From Anaerolineales bacterium (GTDB taxonomy: Bacteria > Chloroflexota > Anaerolineae > Anaerolineales > E44-bin32): a stretch of 8,426 nt of DNA. Below the pieces are notes generated by a model. That model was not told the DNA's origin. It worked only from the letters and a program-made list of their open reading frames with translations, and did not search any database. Made by a program: the position numbers and the translations under genes. The stretch is from the NCBI GenBank assembly GCA_023144145.1, contig JAGLGG010000043.1, forward strand, positions 1 through 8,426, read 5' to 3'. Below are positions 1-6,712 of the stretch, in pieces (the stretch's first letter is position 1; each line of letters starts with the position of its first letter).

Positions 1-1046
1 CCACCCATGGTTAATCCAGGCGACGGTCGCCTAAGAATATAATGATCAGCCCGCTCTGCTACCAGCGCATCATCAACCATCAACTGAAGGAATCCCTGCT
101 CGCCGGGCATGAGCTTGTCCTTTCCAAGCAATCTAACCCTAGCAGTCCTCTGCGCCGAACCTATGAAAATCTTAACTTTCTGATCATGCTTAAGCGGTAT
201 TCCAATGTTATCTAAATGTCGATAATGCACGTCTATCATAGTTGTGCTTGAATATGCATTCGGATGCGAGATCACATCCCCCCTAAATATTTTTTGCACA
301 TCCACTCCGCTTATGTTTATGGCCACGCGACTTCCAGGAACAGCAGTTTCCACGCTTACTTTATGTGTTTGAAGCCCACGAATTCTCCCAGTAATTTCTC
401 CAGGGAGTATCTCTACTTCATCCCCAACTGAAAAACTGCCTCCATTTAATGTGCCCGTTACAACTGTCCCGAATCCCGCAATAGTAAATGCCCTATCAAC
501 AGGAAGCCGTGGATTACCAATATCATCCCGAGGTTGTGAACTTGACAGAATTCGCTCTAGTTCAATCTTGAGGGAATCTATTCCCTCCATAGTTATTACA
601 GAGACCGGCACAATGGCCGCCTCCGATAATGACGTTTTCTCTAAATACGTTTGAATGTCTTCCTTTACCAACCCGATCCACTCTTTATCATCAATTAGAT
701 CAACTTTTGTAAGCGCCACAACTCCCAGTTGTATTTCCAGCAAGTCCAATATTGCCAGATGCTCGCGCGTTTGAGGCATGATCCCTTCATCAGCAGCAAT
801 AGCTAGTAAGGCTGCATCGAAACCATTAGCGCCCGCCAACATATTTTCGATAAAGTCACTGTGTCCTGGTACATCCACAATCCCAACATCCTCACCATTT
901 GGAAGGGTCATCCAGGCAAAGCCCAGATCGATCGTCATCTGCCTGTCCATTTCCTCCTGCAAACGATCTGGATTTATTCCTGTCAGGGCATGTACCAAGG
1001 CAGATTTTCCATGATCAACATGTCCCGCAGTACCTAACACTCTCAT
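1..1046 (-). CDS. selB: Selenocysteine-specific elongation factor SelB, N-terminal part (cut by left edge)
   Basis: SelB is a cytoplasmic GTPase that carries Sec-tRNA(Sec) to ribosomes paused at a UGA followed by a SECIS hairpin. I translated the frame by hand. It starts at ATG 1046 and stays open to base 1, giving 348 codons. The G domain is complete: P-loop GHVDHGKS (residues 8-15), switch I with the SelB-like TIDLGFA (38-44), DVPGH (58-62) and TKVD (113-116). Domain II opens with the hallmark VDRAF..AGFGTVVTGT (183-199), and the visible part ends in PSPGLTMGG at the end of the EF-Tu-like core. The C-terminal winged-helix domains that bind SECIS lie off the window. An AAGGA (1055-1059 on the complement) sits 8 nt before the start. 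The gene follows the coiled-coil gene by 40 bp and is probably the last or a late gene of the same transcript. No tRNA-Sec, selA or selD is visible. SelB is preferred over EF-Tu or IF2 because of the VDRAF and TIDLGFA motifs. Confidence 0.93.
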   Translation of the reverse strand, partial: MRVLGTAGHVDHGKSALVHALTGINPDRLQEEMDRQMTIDLGFAWMTLPNGEDVGIVDVPGHSDFIENMLAGANGFDAALLAIAADEGIMPQTREHLAILDLLEIQLGVVALTKVDLIDDKEWIGLVKEDIQTYLEKTSLSEAAIVPVSVITMEGIDSLKIELERILSSSQPRDDIGNPRLPVDRAFTIAGFGTVVTGTLNGGSFSVGDEVEILPGEITGRIRGLQTHKVSVETAVPGSRVAINISGVDVQKIFRGDVISHPNAYSSTTMIDVHYRHLDNIGIPLKHDQKVKIFIGSAQRTARVRLLGKDKLMPGEQGFLQLMVDDALVAERADHYILRRPSPGLTMG

Positions 1047-1086
1047 CCGCTAAATCCTTGTTTGACCGCTCGAAAAAAAAGATAGC

Positions 1087-2265
1087 TCATTTAATTTCAC
1101 TCAACCTCGACTCTACTTCTGCAGCCCAATCCTGAACGAGGGTAAGCAAATCCATTACACGAGCCTGGCTATTTCCTGCTAGCTTTGACAAAGAATGCAT
1201 AGAATCGGATATGTTCTCATTATTCTCACGAAGTTCATTTTGAATTTTGTCATGACTACGCTCGTGCTCTCTCCACTGCTCGTCATAATTCAACTTGAAC
1301 GTATTCCATCTTTTTTGATCATCAGCCAAATACGCTGACCAATCACTCTTTAACCTATCCTCAGCTATTCTTTGAATTTCACCAATTTCAGAGATCCTGC
1401 GTTCCAATCTATCGACCATTTTGTCGAGTTCGCTCCTTGTTTGTCTCATAACTCTATAACTTTCATCATACTTGAGCATTTTTTCATTTACCTGCTCTGT
1501 TTTTTTCTGAAATTCTGCAAAAGCTTCATTCCAAGTCTTCCAGTCTTTTTCAAATCCTATAAGCCGGAGTTCTTGTTTTTCAATCCACAACTTCTGAGAC
1601 TCGTTCCTCCCTGTTTCATTCGCAGCCAACTCAGTGATATTTGTTTCGAACTTCTTATAACGATCTTCAACTGCATCCAACGTTCCCCGAAGCGTGTCAA
1701 CCCGTTTACGCAGATCAGTCGTTTCCACTTGAAGGTCGGCAACCCGTTTTGAATCCATTTTTCTTGCATCATCAATCATCGACAACGACCGTTTTGTTTC
1801 CTCATCAATTGCACTTATTCGATCAAAAGATTTTTGAATTTCGTCAATCTGACTATAAATTCTGATTTCTTCTTGCCGTCGAGCTTCCAGCGTAGATTTT
1901 ATTTCTTCAAGAGCCTCGATCTCAATTTTTAGCTCCGAGATGTTTCTTGAAATTTCCTTATGTTCTATTCCCCGGATACTCTCATGCTGCCGATCCCGTT
2001 CTGATTGACCCTCTACCAAATCTGTCAAATGCCTGGAAAAATCCTCTCTTTGTTTTATCAAATCATCATCAAACTGCTTTATTCGTGATGTTTGAGCAGA
2101 CAAGCGCGCAACCTCACTCGTAAGTTCTTTTATTTGCTTATCCTGATTCTCTATGAGATTCAGCGCGTTGGTTAGTTGCTCCTTTAACCCAACCACAAAA
2201 TCAGTATTTTTGCGTCGTTGCTCATCAATCCAAGTCAATCGTTTTTCAATTTGTTCCGGCTTCAC
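1087..2265 (-). CDS. Uncharacterised long coiled-coil protein, 392 aa
   Basis: I do not recognise a characterised family. The protein is very hydrophilic, with no signal peptide or membrane segment, and is dominated by charged heptad-like sequence rich in Glu, Lys, Arg and Gln from about residue 5 to 300, so it should be an extended cytoplasmic coiled coil. The second half carries several regularly placed tryptophans (KLWIEKQ, DWKTWNEAF, DWSAYL, KRWNTF, EQWREH). The block around residues 308-333 (SDWSAYLADDQKRW onward) is less coiled-coil-like and looks like a conserved motif; from memory, similar blocks occur in unannotated Chloroflexota proteins. The start is GTG at 2265 with GGGAGG 6 nt upstream; the stop is TGA. 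It lies 34 bp behind the NuoN-like gene and 40 bp ahead of selB, so co-transcription is likely. A structural, tethering or SMC-like role is possible, but nothing in the sequence shows an enzymatic function. Confidence 0.85.
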   Translation of the reverse strand: MKPEQIEKRLTWIDEQRRKNTDFVVGLKEQLTNALNLIENQDKQIKELTSEVARLSAQTSRIKQFDDDLIKQREDFSRHLTDLVEGQSERDRQHESIRGIEHKEISRNISELKIEIEALEEIKSTLEARRQEEIRIYSQIDEIQKSFDRISAIDEETKRSLSMIDDARKMDSKRVADLQVETTDLRKRVDTLRGTLDAVEDRYKKFETNITELAANETGRNESQKLWIEKQELRLIGFEKDWKTWNEAFAEFQKKTEQVNEKMLKYDESYRVMRQTRSELDKMVDRLERRISEIGEIQRIAEDRLKSDWSAYLADDQKRWNTFKLNYDEQWREHERSHDKIQNELRENNENISDSMHSLSKLAGNSQARVMDLLTLVQDWAAEVESRLSEIK

Positions 2266-2299
2266 CTGCAGCCTCCCATCACGACTTAATTCATCAAGT

Positions 2300-3697
2300 T
2301 CACGGAGTTGCTGTGCTCAGACCTAAGATGGTTTGTGTTATCCAAGGGAATAAGACCTGTGGAAAAATACCCAGGATGATAGTTATACCAAGCCCACCCC
2401 ATAAAAATGCTCGCTCAGCTAATCCCCAATCACCATCGAGATGCTCAGAATTGCGGAATCCGTGCATAAGCGTTATTTTAATGCCTGCATACCCAATAAT
2501 TCCACTGCTCAGTAATATCGAAAATGAAAGCCAAATTCCCTTGTGGGCTGCTAGCTGCATCAAACTCCAGCGACTTGGAAAGCCTGCTGTCAGAGGTACT
2601 CCCGCAAGGGATAGAATCCCAACGATCATGACCACTTCTGGCAGCCAATGACTGATTTCATCTTGACCCTCACGCATGCCTTCACTATGAGAAATTTGCC
2701 TTTCGTTGATCGAGATTCCAATCGCCCAACATGAAATTCCAATCACGCGTGCCGCTAATATCCCCAATGCGATTCTAAATCCGTCAACACTGCCGAAACC
2801 AACTGCGATGAGCATTACGCCAATGTCAGAAACCATCGCATAACTTACAAGCTTAGAGACATTATTTTGAGTAAATGCCCATAGAGCGCCTACAATAGCC
2901 AAAACAGCTCCGCCATTTCTAAGGATCGATAAATTTACGTCTTCAGCCCAAATCCATGGGAAGGTATTCATAAACCTCAAAAAGAAGAAGAGCCCAGCAC
3001 CTTGAAGAATAAGAACGGTAAATCCAATTGCGAAAGGCTGCGCTTCTTCAGAAGCTATCGGGATCCAAGAATGAAACGGCGGAATCGCAAGTAGCACAGA
3101 AAATCCAAAATAGAGCAACAACAATGATCTCTCGCTGACTGCTGAGGCGTCGCTCAGGATACCTCCAACATCTACCGCCCAGCCAGAAATCAGCAGTGCC
3201 ATCATCCCAAAAGTGAAAAAGATCAATAGCCGTATTCCACCGGAATAGGCATTTTTCTTACGAGAGGAGAGCATTATCAGGGCTGCGATCGCAGCAATTT
3301 CTATAAATATTGCCGCAAATAAGAAAGGAACTATCATGAGAGATCCAGCAACCAATGAAAGGATCCCTAATCCAAGAGGGAGGAACATCCGAATCGGTCT
3401 TGTGACCCACGAACCTGTAAGTAGGAATCCTCCCGTGATATAGAGATACCCAATCGCACTACGATTGGCTTCACTCAGAATAAAAGAACGTCCTAATATT
3501 TCCCAATCACTGTTTATCCGGAAAGACGTGCCTAAAATTGAAATTGCAGTATTCAAAGGTACGTATAAAACGGTGAGAGCAATACCAGCAGCAAAAATTC
3601 CTGTAATTACTGACGACAGCAAATGTCGTCTTCGTAACAAGGCAACAACTGTCGCAGCCAAGAGGGTTAGCAAGAAAATGAGCAGCGACGCTCCCAC
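2300..3697 (-). CDS. NuoN-like proton-conducting membrane subunit (complex I / Mrp antiporter family)
   Basis: This is a 465-residue protein with about 13-14 hydrophobic segments, the length and layout of NuoN/NuoM/MrpD antiporter-like subunits. The TM5-type glutamate is present (E133 in FIEIAAIAA). The diagnostic PFHSW follows at 207-211, then a cytoplasmic-loop-like NNVSKLVSYAMVSDIG (278-293, with K282) matching the usual N(I)KRLLAYSSISxxG, and LAGVPLTAGFPSRW (364-377) matching the TM12 motif. Three lysines expected from E. coli NuoN are not there: the helix before PFHSW (191-206) has no lysine, the TM8 position reads Q232, and the TM12 lysine reads R376. GTG at 3697 is the start; it overlaps the upstream TAG by one base (TAGTG), with GGAG about 7 nt ahead, so translation is coupled to the HyfE-like gene. 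Family membership is clear, but the ion and the partner complex are unknown, and NuoN versus MrpD or HyfB type cannot be settled. Confidence 0.85.
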   Translation of the reverse strand: MGASLLIFLLTLLAATVVALLRRRHLLSSVITGIFAAGIALTVLYVPLNTAISILGTSFRINSDWEILGRSFILSEANRSAIGYLYITGGFLLTGSWVTRPIRMFLPLGLGILSLVAGSLMIVPFLFAAIFIEIAAIAALIMLSSRKKNAYSGGIRLLIFFTFGMMALLISGWAVDVGGILSDASAVSERSLLLLYFGFSVLLAIPPFHSWIPIASEEAQPFAIGFTVLILQGAGLFFFLRFMNTFPWIWAEDVNLSILRNGGAVLAIVGALWAFTQNNVSKLVSYAMVSDIGVMLIAVGFGSVDGFRIALGILAARVIGISCWAIGISINERQISHSEGMREGQDEISHWLPEVVMIVGILSLAGVPLTAGFPSRWSLMQLAAHKGIWLSFSILLSSGIIGYAGIKITLMHGFRNSEHLDGDWGLAERAFLWGGLGITIILGIFPQVLFPWITQTILGLSTATP

Positions 3698-4302
3698 TAC
3701 AAATCTCCGCCACTAGCGAAATATTCTTCTACATCAAGTTCGACTATTCCGATCACAACTGCAATGCAAACATGTACTACCGCAAGCAAAGTCATTATCG
3801 CAATTGAAGATTCCAGGACGCCATACACAATCTCGAAACCATTTAATAAGCTAAACAGTCCGATGGCCACATCAGGCGGTTTTCCAAACATACTGACTTG
3901 CAGCAAGCCTAAACCGCCTAATAGGAGAGCTGCTGATAACGCCTCTGGTCGTATCCCTGGAATAGTTACGAAATTACTCCTGCCAATACCAATCGCCGAT
4001 GTTGTAACCAGAAACACTGCGATCATCCTAAAAATTCTTCCTGTTAGGAGACCTTGCTCATTCTCATGATCACTCCAAATCCCCTTCTGTTTTGCTGAAA
4101 TGTACATAACTAAAACAACAATAAGTCCAGTGACAATTTTGATAACAATGAGTTGGTTTGGAGTTGTTGGGTCGATAAGAATGGCGATTAAGCCATATTG
4201 AAGCGCTAGTAAGGCAAGTTTCACTCTACTATTGTCGATAATTACAGTGACACCAGCAGATATGCTTACTATAATCACGGCCAGAGGTGCAAGAAAATTC
4301 AT
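3697..4302 (-). CDS. HyfE/NuoK-like membrane subunit
   Basis: This 201-residue protein has six or seven hydrophobic helices (about 4-22, 27-43, 50-69, 90-107, 119-138, 145-162, 165-187). Its size and pattern fit HyfE, the fused NuoK-like subunit of group 4 hydrogenases, rather than the 100-residue NuoK. Aligned to E. coli HyfE from memory, the early ALQYGL matches the Y/F-A-x-Q-S-L segment, VIKI (53-56, K55) matches ITKV, and GLFSLLNGFEIVYGVL (148-163) matches GYCLMENGSHLVLALL. In that helix the conserved Glu before NG is L153, and an acid appears four residues later at E157. The second acidic pair of HyfE (VEIG...D) is replaced by hydrophobic residues in 167-176. The start is ATG, one base after the TAA of the preceding gene (TAACATG), and the end overlaps the NuoN-like start, so the three genes form one translational unit. 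Weak resemblance is normal for this family; assignment is probable, not certain. Confidence 0.68.
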   Translation of the reverse strand: MNFLAPLAVIIVSISAGVTVIIDNSRVKLALLALQYGLIAILIDPTTPNQLIVIKIVTGLIVVLVMYISAKQKGIWSDHENEQGLLTGRIFRMIAVFLVTTSAIGIGRSNFVTIPGIRPEALSAALLLGGLGLLQVSMFGKPPDVAIGLFSLLNGFEIVYGVLESSIAIMTLLAVVHVCIAVVIGIVELDVEEYFASGGDL

Positions 4303-4303
4303 G

Positions 4304-5878
4304 TTACTTCGTCCCTGCTATTCCTAATGCGACAACCACATAAAGGGCGATGACGTACACCCACAATAATCCTGCTCTGCCCTCGAATATTCTAGACGTG
4401 CCCTCGACGATCGAGGCCAACAGGCTTATGATTCTTGTCCAAATCTTACCGATCATTCGCAGTGCATTTTGAGAGATTATCGTCGGGAACGATACGTCAA
4501 CCACAACTCCTTTGATCATAAAAATATAGGTTGTTACCCCAAGAATCATGCTCAATCCCAGGAAAATCCCAATTCCGCCGGGCGTGATACTTGGGATAAT
4601 AAATATTCCCGATAACAAAGCAGATCCAGGCACAATGGCAGAAAACATAATAGACCGTGAATCAGATAACGTGCGAATCCCCTCCTGAAGCGAATCAGAT
4701 TCCCTTCCAGATGCATAGATTAAACGAATCCCAGTCCCTACTAAAAACAGCAACACAATTCCTCCGATGAAATAGTCCTTCAGTTTAAAAACAATGCCAG
4801 CAACTTGCTCGATTACAATGCCGCCTATCGTTCCAGGAGCTCCTATCAAGCAAACCGTGATGAGCAAGATGGCAATTGGGTGTAGTCTTGGGTTTTTTTC
4901 TCGTAAAAGCATGCTTGCAAATATAAGGATGCTCATTGATCCAAATAAAGCAATTGCTCCACTTATTTCTGCTGTGTTTGCAAGTTCTATCAGTGTTCCA
5001 ACACCTAATAAAACTAGGGGAAATTTTAGCGTCCGTATTACTAATGGATGGTTGTAATTTGATGAAAGGATCCCGATAACTGAAATTACCATTCCAAAAC
5101 CAACAAGTACAATCGACAAATTTGGTGATATACCATAATCCAGTGCATAACTGACAAGCGCAAATCCAGACGCCATTGTGATCACTCGCATCCATAACTC
5201 GATTGTTACCCGGTCTCTAGTACTCGAACCATCGGAAACAGACCTCGTAACATGTTCAATTCTAATGAGTCCAGCAATTAACAAGAAAATGAAAATTATT
5301 TCATGCTGCAAACCAGATAAGCTGCGCGTTTCAAATGACTCTGTTGCGATCATCGCACCAGCCGCCAAAACAAGGAATACGGAGAGCATCCTGGTGTTGA
5401 TCCCATGAGGCCTAGCATTTATCGACCGCGGGCTCTCGTGCTCAAAGAGATCGATCGAAAAAATAACAATCTCCCAAAGAGTCCAAGTGATGCAAAATGT
5501 TACAAGGTTTCCAGGAATTATTGTTAATAAACCAAAACCACCAATAATGCACATCACAAATAACTGCTTTGGACCATCGGAGCTTTTAGACGCATCGAAA
5601 GTAAGAATAATCACAAGCCCCAAAGTAATCAGCGATTGGACAAGTGTGATTGATAATCTGTTTAGTTCAATATTCAATCCGGAAGGAAAAATCGTTGAGG
5701 ATGCCCAGTTCGAGAGTTCAAGAGTTGTTGGAGTGAATTGAGTGAGGGCATATGAAGCAATCCACCCCAGAACAAAAGAAGTCAGTGTTAGAATCCATAT
5801 GTTTCGGATATGGCTTTTCTTTAAAAGCCTAATCAGCACTGCGAAAAGGAAGAAAATGATTATTGGAAGCGCAGCCAA
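4304..5878 (-). CDS. Divergent NuoM/NuoL-like membrane subunit
   Basis: A 524-residue polytopic membrane protein of the length usual for NuoM/NuoL/HyfB. Family marks are LNIELNRLSITLVQSLITLG (68-87, like the LDGLSxxF entry helix), a TM5-type LWEIVIF with E136, GAPGTIGG (346-353) matching the NuoM GMPGT segment with an acid (E357) close behind it, and the C-terminal EGRAGLLW (499-506) often seen at the end of NuoL/HyfB-like subunits. The central part is degenerate: the usual GKxxxxPFHxWLPDA block is absent, and AGLIRIEHVTRS (202-213) stands in its place. The start is TTG 5878: an in-frame TAA lies three codons upstream (TAA GGA GCA GCA TTG), and AAGGAG sits 5 nt before it, so no longer start is possible. 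It is the first gene of the minus-strand train. The frame is intact and no frameshift is seen, so this looks like divergence rather than decay. Confidence 0.72.
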   Translation of the reverse strand: MAALPIIIFFLFAVLIRLLKKSHIRNIWILTLTSFVLGWIASYALTQFTPTTLELSNWASSTIFPSGLNIELNRLSITLVQSLITLGLVIILTFDASKSSDGPKQLFVMCIIGGFGLLTIIPGNLVTFCITWTLWEIVIFSIDLFEHESPRSINARPHGINTRMLSVFLVLAAGAMIATESFETRSLSGLQHEIIFIFLLIAGLIRIEHVTRSVSDGSSTRDRVTIELWMRVITMASGFALVSYALDYGISPNLSIVLVGFGMVISVIGILSSNYNHPLVIRTLKFPLVLLGVGTLIELANTAEISGAIALFGSMSILIFASMLLREKNPRLHPIAILLITVCLIGAPGTIGGIVIEQVAGIVFKLKDYFIGGIVLLFLVGTGIRLIYASGRESDSLQEGIRTLSDSRSIMFSAIVPGSALLSGIFIIPSITPGGIGIFLGLSMILGVTTYIFMIKGVVVDVSFPTIISQNALRMIGKIWTRIISLLASIVEGTSRIFEGRAGLLWVYVIALYVVVALGIAGTK

Positions 5879-5904
5879 TGCTGCTCCTTATTCGTATGTT
5901 TCCG

Positions 5905-5939
5905 ATTCAAGCCATAGGATACCATGCTTGAATTTTTTT
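5905..5939 (+). terminator. Terminator-like hairpin with T7 tract, pointing away from the membrane-gene start
   Basis: ATTCAAGC (5905-5912) pairs with GCTTGAAT (5926-5933). With C5913 bulged, two more AT pairs extend the stem to 10 bp around the loop AGGATACC. A run of seven T (5933-5939) follows on the plus strand only. No plus-strand gene lies upstream, so as a terminator it would stop antisense transcription leaving the membrane-gene train, or shield the MOSC promoter. Read on the minus strand it lies in the leader of the NuoM-like gene, 27 bases before its start, and could be an operator. The pairing is plain; the role is open. Confidence 0.45.
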
Positions 5940-5968
5940 CATGTTTGCGCTCGCGATCACCAGGGCTT

Positions 5969-5997
5969 CTGACACTGACTTTCAGTCTAATTATGTT
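5969..5997 (+). promoter_or_regulatory. Candidate promoter of the MOSC gene
   Basis: CTGACA (5969-5974) is followed after 17 bases by TATGTT (5992-5997), a fair sigma-70-type match (five of six and four of six). Transcription would start near 6004, leaving a leader of about 60 nt before ATG 6066. The spacer contains a short inverted repeat ACTGA-CTT-TCAGT (5974-5986). On the opposite strand CATAAT (5995-5990) overlaps this -10 and could serve the divergent membrane genes, but its -35 (TTGCCG) is only 15 bases away, so that one is weak. Confidence 0.4.
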
Positions 5998-6065
5998 TGT
6001 CGATGTTTTCCGGCAATTTACACAAAATTTCTAAACGTGATCGGAATTCGTGTTGTGGAGAAAAT

Positions 6066-6494
6066 ATGACCGGGATTATTCAATATCTGTTTCGAAAACC
6101 AAGTTCCGACGAGCCACTGGTCAGGGAAAGCAAGCTTGACCTGGTCGAAAATCAAGGGATTATGGGTGACAAATCTTTTGGCAGGCGGAAACGACAAGTT
6201 CTCCTCGTTGAAGAGGAGATCATCCATAAGTACGGACTAAAACCAGGTGATCTAAAAGAGAACATCGTTACCTCGAATTTGCGTCTTTCTCAACTTGACA
6301 TCGGAACACAATTAATAATTGGCGATGTGACTCTCGAGGTTACTGGAGATTGCGCGCCTTGCTCATACATGGAGGAGCTTCAAGAGGGTTTGTTTGAGAA
6401 AATCAAGGGGAATCGCGGGGTTCTAGCAATTGTACGAAAAGGAACAGAAATTAAAGTTGGTGATCAAATAGAAGTATTGATTGAGGAAAATTAA
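6066..6494 (+). CDS. Stand-alone MOSC-domain protein, 142 aa
   Basis: MOSC domains are beta-rich modules related to the C-terminus of molybdenum cofactor sulfurase; a conserved cysteine is thought to carry sulfur to a metal-cofactor target. The whole protein is one MOSC domain: the opening MTGIIQYLFRKP, then IMGDKSFGRRKRQVLLVEEE (32-51, the GDRxxxxxRQVxLI pattern), GDLKENIVT (61-69, the GDxxENL pattern), LDIGTQLIIGDVTLEVTG (77-94), and the cysteine site as CAPC (C96, C99). A longer frame opens at ATG 5997, but I choose ATG 6066: it begins exactly where the domain does, has GGAG a few bases upstream, and the extra 23 residues look unlike any domain. It is soluble with no signal peptide. It is divergent from the membrane-gene train and followed by hisS after 218 bp, so it is probably its own unit. 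The substrate is not evident. Confidence 0.88.
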   Translation: MTGIIQYLFRKPSSDEPLVRESKLDLVENQGIMGDKSFGRRKRQVLLVEEEIIHKYGLKPGDLKENIVTSNLRLSQLDIGTQLIIGDVTLEVTGDCAPCSYMEELQEGLFEKIKGNRGVLAIVRKGTEIKVGDQIEVLIEEN

Positions 6495-6520
6495 TCACCC
6501 AACTCTAAGGCCAATGGGGA

Positions 6521-6550
6521 TCAACCTGAATAAATATCACATGCTATAAT
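6521..6550 (+). promoter_or_regulatory. Extended -10 promoter for hisS with overlapping inverted repeat
   Basis: TGCTATAAT (6542-6550) is a perfect -10 hexamer with the TGn extension; the -35 is poor (TCAACC, 6521-6526, 18-base spacer), as is usual for extended -10 promoters. Transcription should begin near 6557. The last three bases of the -10 are also the left arm of AATGC-CTA-GCATT (6548-6560), so the repeat spans the region where the polymerase melts the DNA and starts. A similar repeat sits at the tRNA-His promoter. The position is good for repression, but no regulator is visible. Confidence 0.6.
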
Positions 6551-6565
6551 GCCTAGCATTTGACC

Positions 6566-6649
6566 ATGCTGAGTGAAGAATTCTTTGTCCTTTTCCATGA
6601 AAGCCATGGCTTTCTATTCGCTGTCAGCTTTTATCCTATTTCAACTTAA
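6566..6649 (+). other. Possible 27-codon leader ORF ahead of hisS, with two His codons
   Basis: ATG 6566 opens a frame of 27 codons ending at TAA 6647, in the same frame as hisS 147 bases downstream. It begins only about 9 nt after the expected transcription start, so it would be nearly leaderless; there is no Shine-Dalgarno sequence. His codons (CAT) fall at positions 11 and 14 in the stretch FHESHGF, and the second lies inside the palindrome 6599-6614. Two His codons are few compared with classic his leader peptides. Rather than a coding gene, this is a candidate regulatory leader and may be chance. Confidence 0.2.
6599..6614. repeat. Perfect 16-bp palindrome in the hisS leader
   Basis: GAAAGCCATGGCTTTC is its own reverse complement over all 16 bases. 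In DNA it could be a dimeric regulator site about 42 bases downstream of the expected start of transcription. In RNA it would fold as a 6-bp stem with a CATG loop; no T-run follows, so it is not a terminator. Confidence 0.5.
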
Positions 6650-6712
6650 TTATTCAGGCGGATTGAGCCAAATTCCTTTTGTAATTGTAATTATCCCTAT
6701 CGGAGTGAAGAG

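Noticed and set aside
1073..1080. Run of eight A on the plus strand (T8 on the coding strand) between the coiled-coil stop and selB
   Set aside because: No stem-loop stands before the T-run on the minus strand, so it is not supported as a terminator.
1044..1089. TGA stops of the coiled-coil gene (and of the NuoN-like gene) as selenocysteine codons, given selB next door
   Set aside because: Read-through of the coiled-coil stop gives only about 22 unremarkable residues, and of the NuoN-like stop one residue; no redox motif and no clear SECIS hairpin is seen.
1372..1865. Plus-strand open frames inside the coiled-coil gene and similar frames antisense to the membrane genes and hisS
   Set aside because: They are shadows of strongly coding frames, with low-complexity or biased composition and no ribosome binding sites or recognisable domains.
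5997..6065. Longer start of the MOSC protein at ATG 5997
   Set aside because: The extra 23 residues precede the domain and do not resemble it; ATG 6066 has a better ribosome binding site, and 5997 overlaps the candidate -10.
6560..6588. Second hisS promoter starting with TTGACC at 6560
   Set aside because: No acceptable -10 box lies 16-18 bases downstream.
6551..6712. T-box riboswitch before hisS
   Set aside because: The conserved T-box sequence AGGGTGGNACCGCG and a following terminator are absent.
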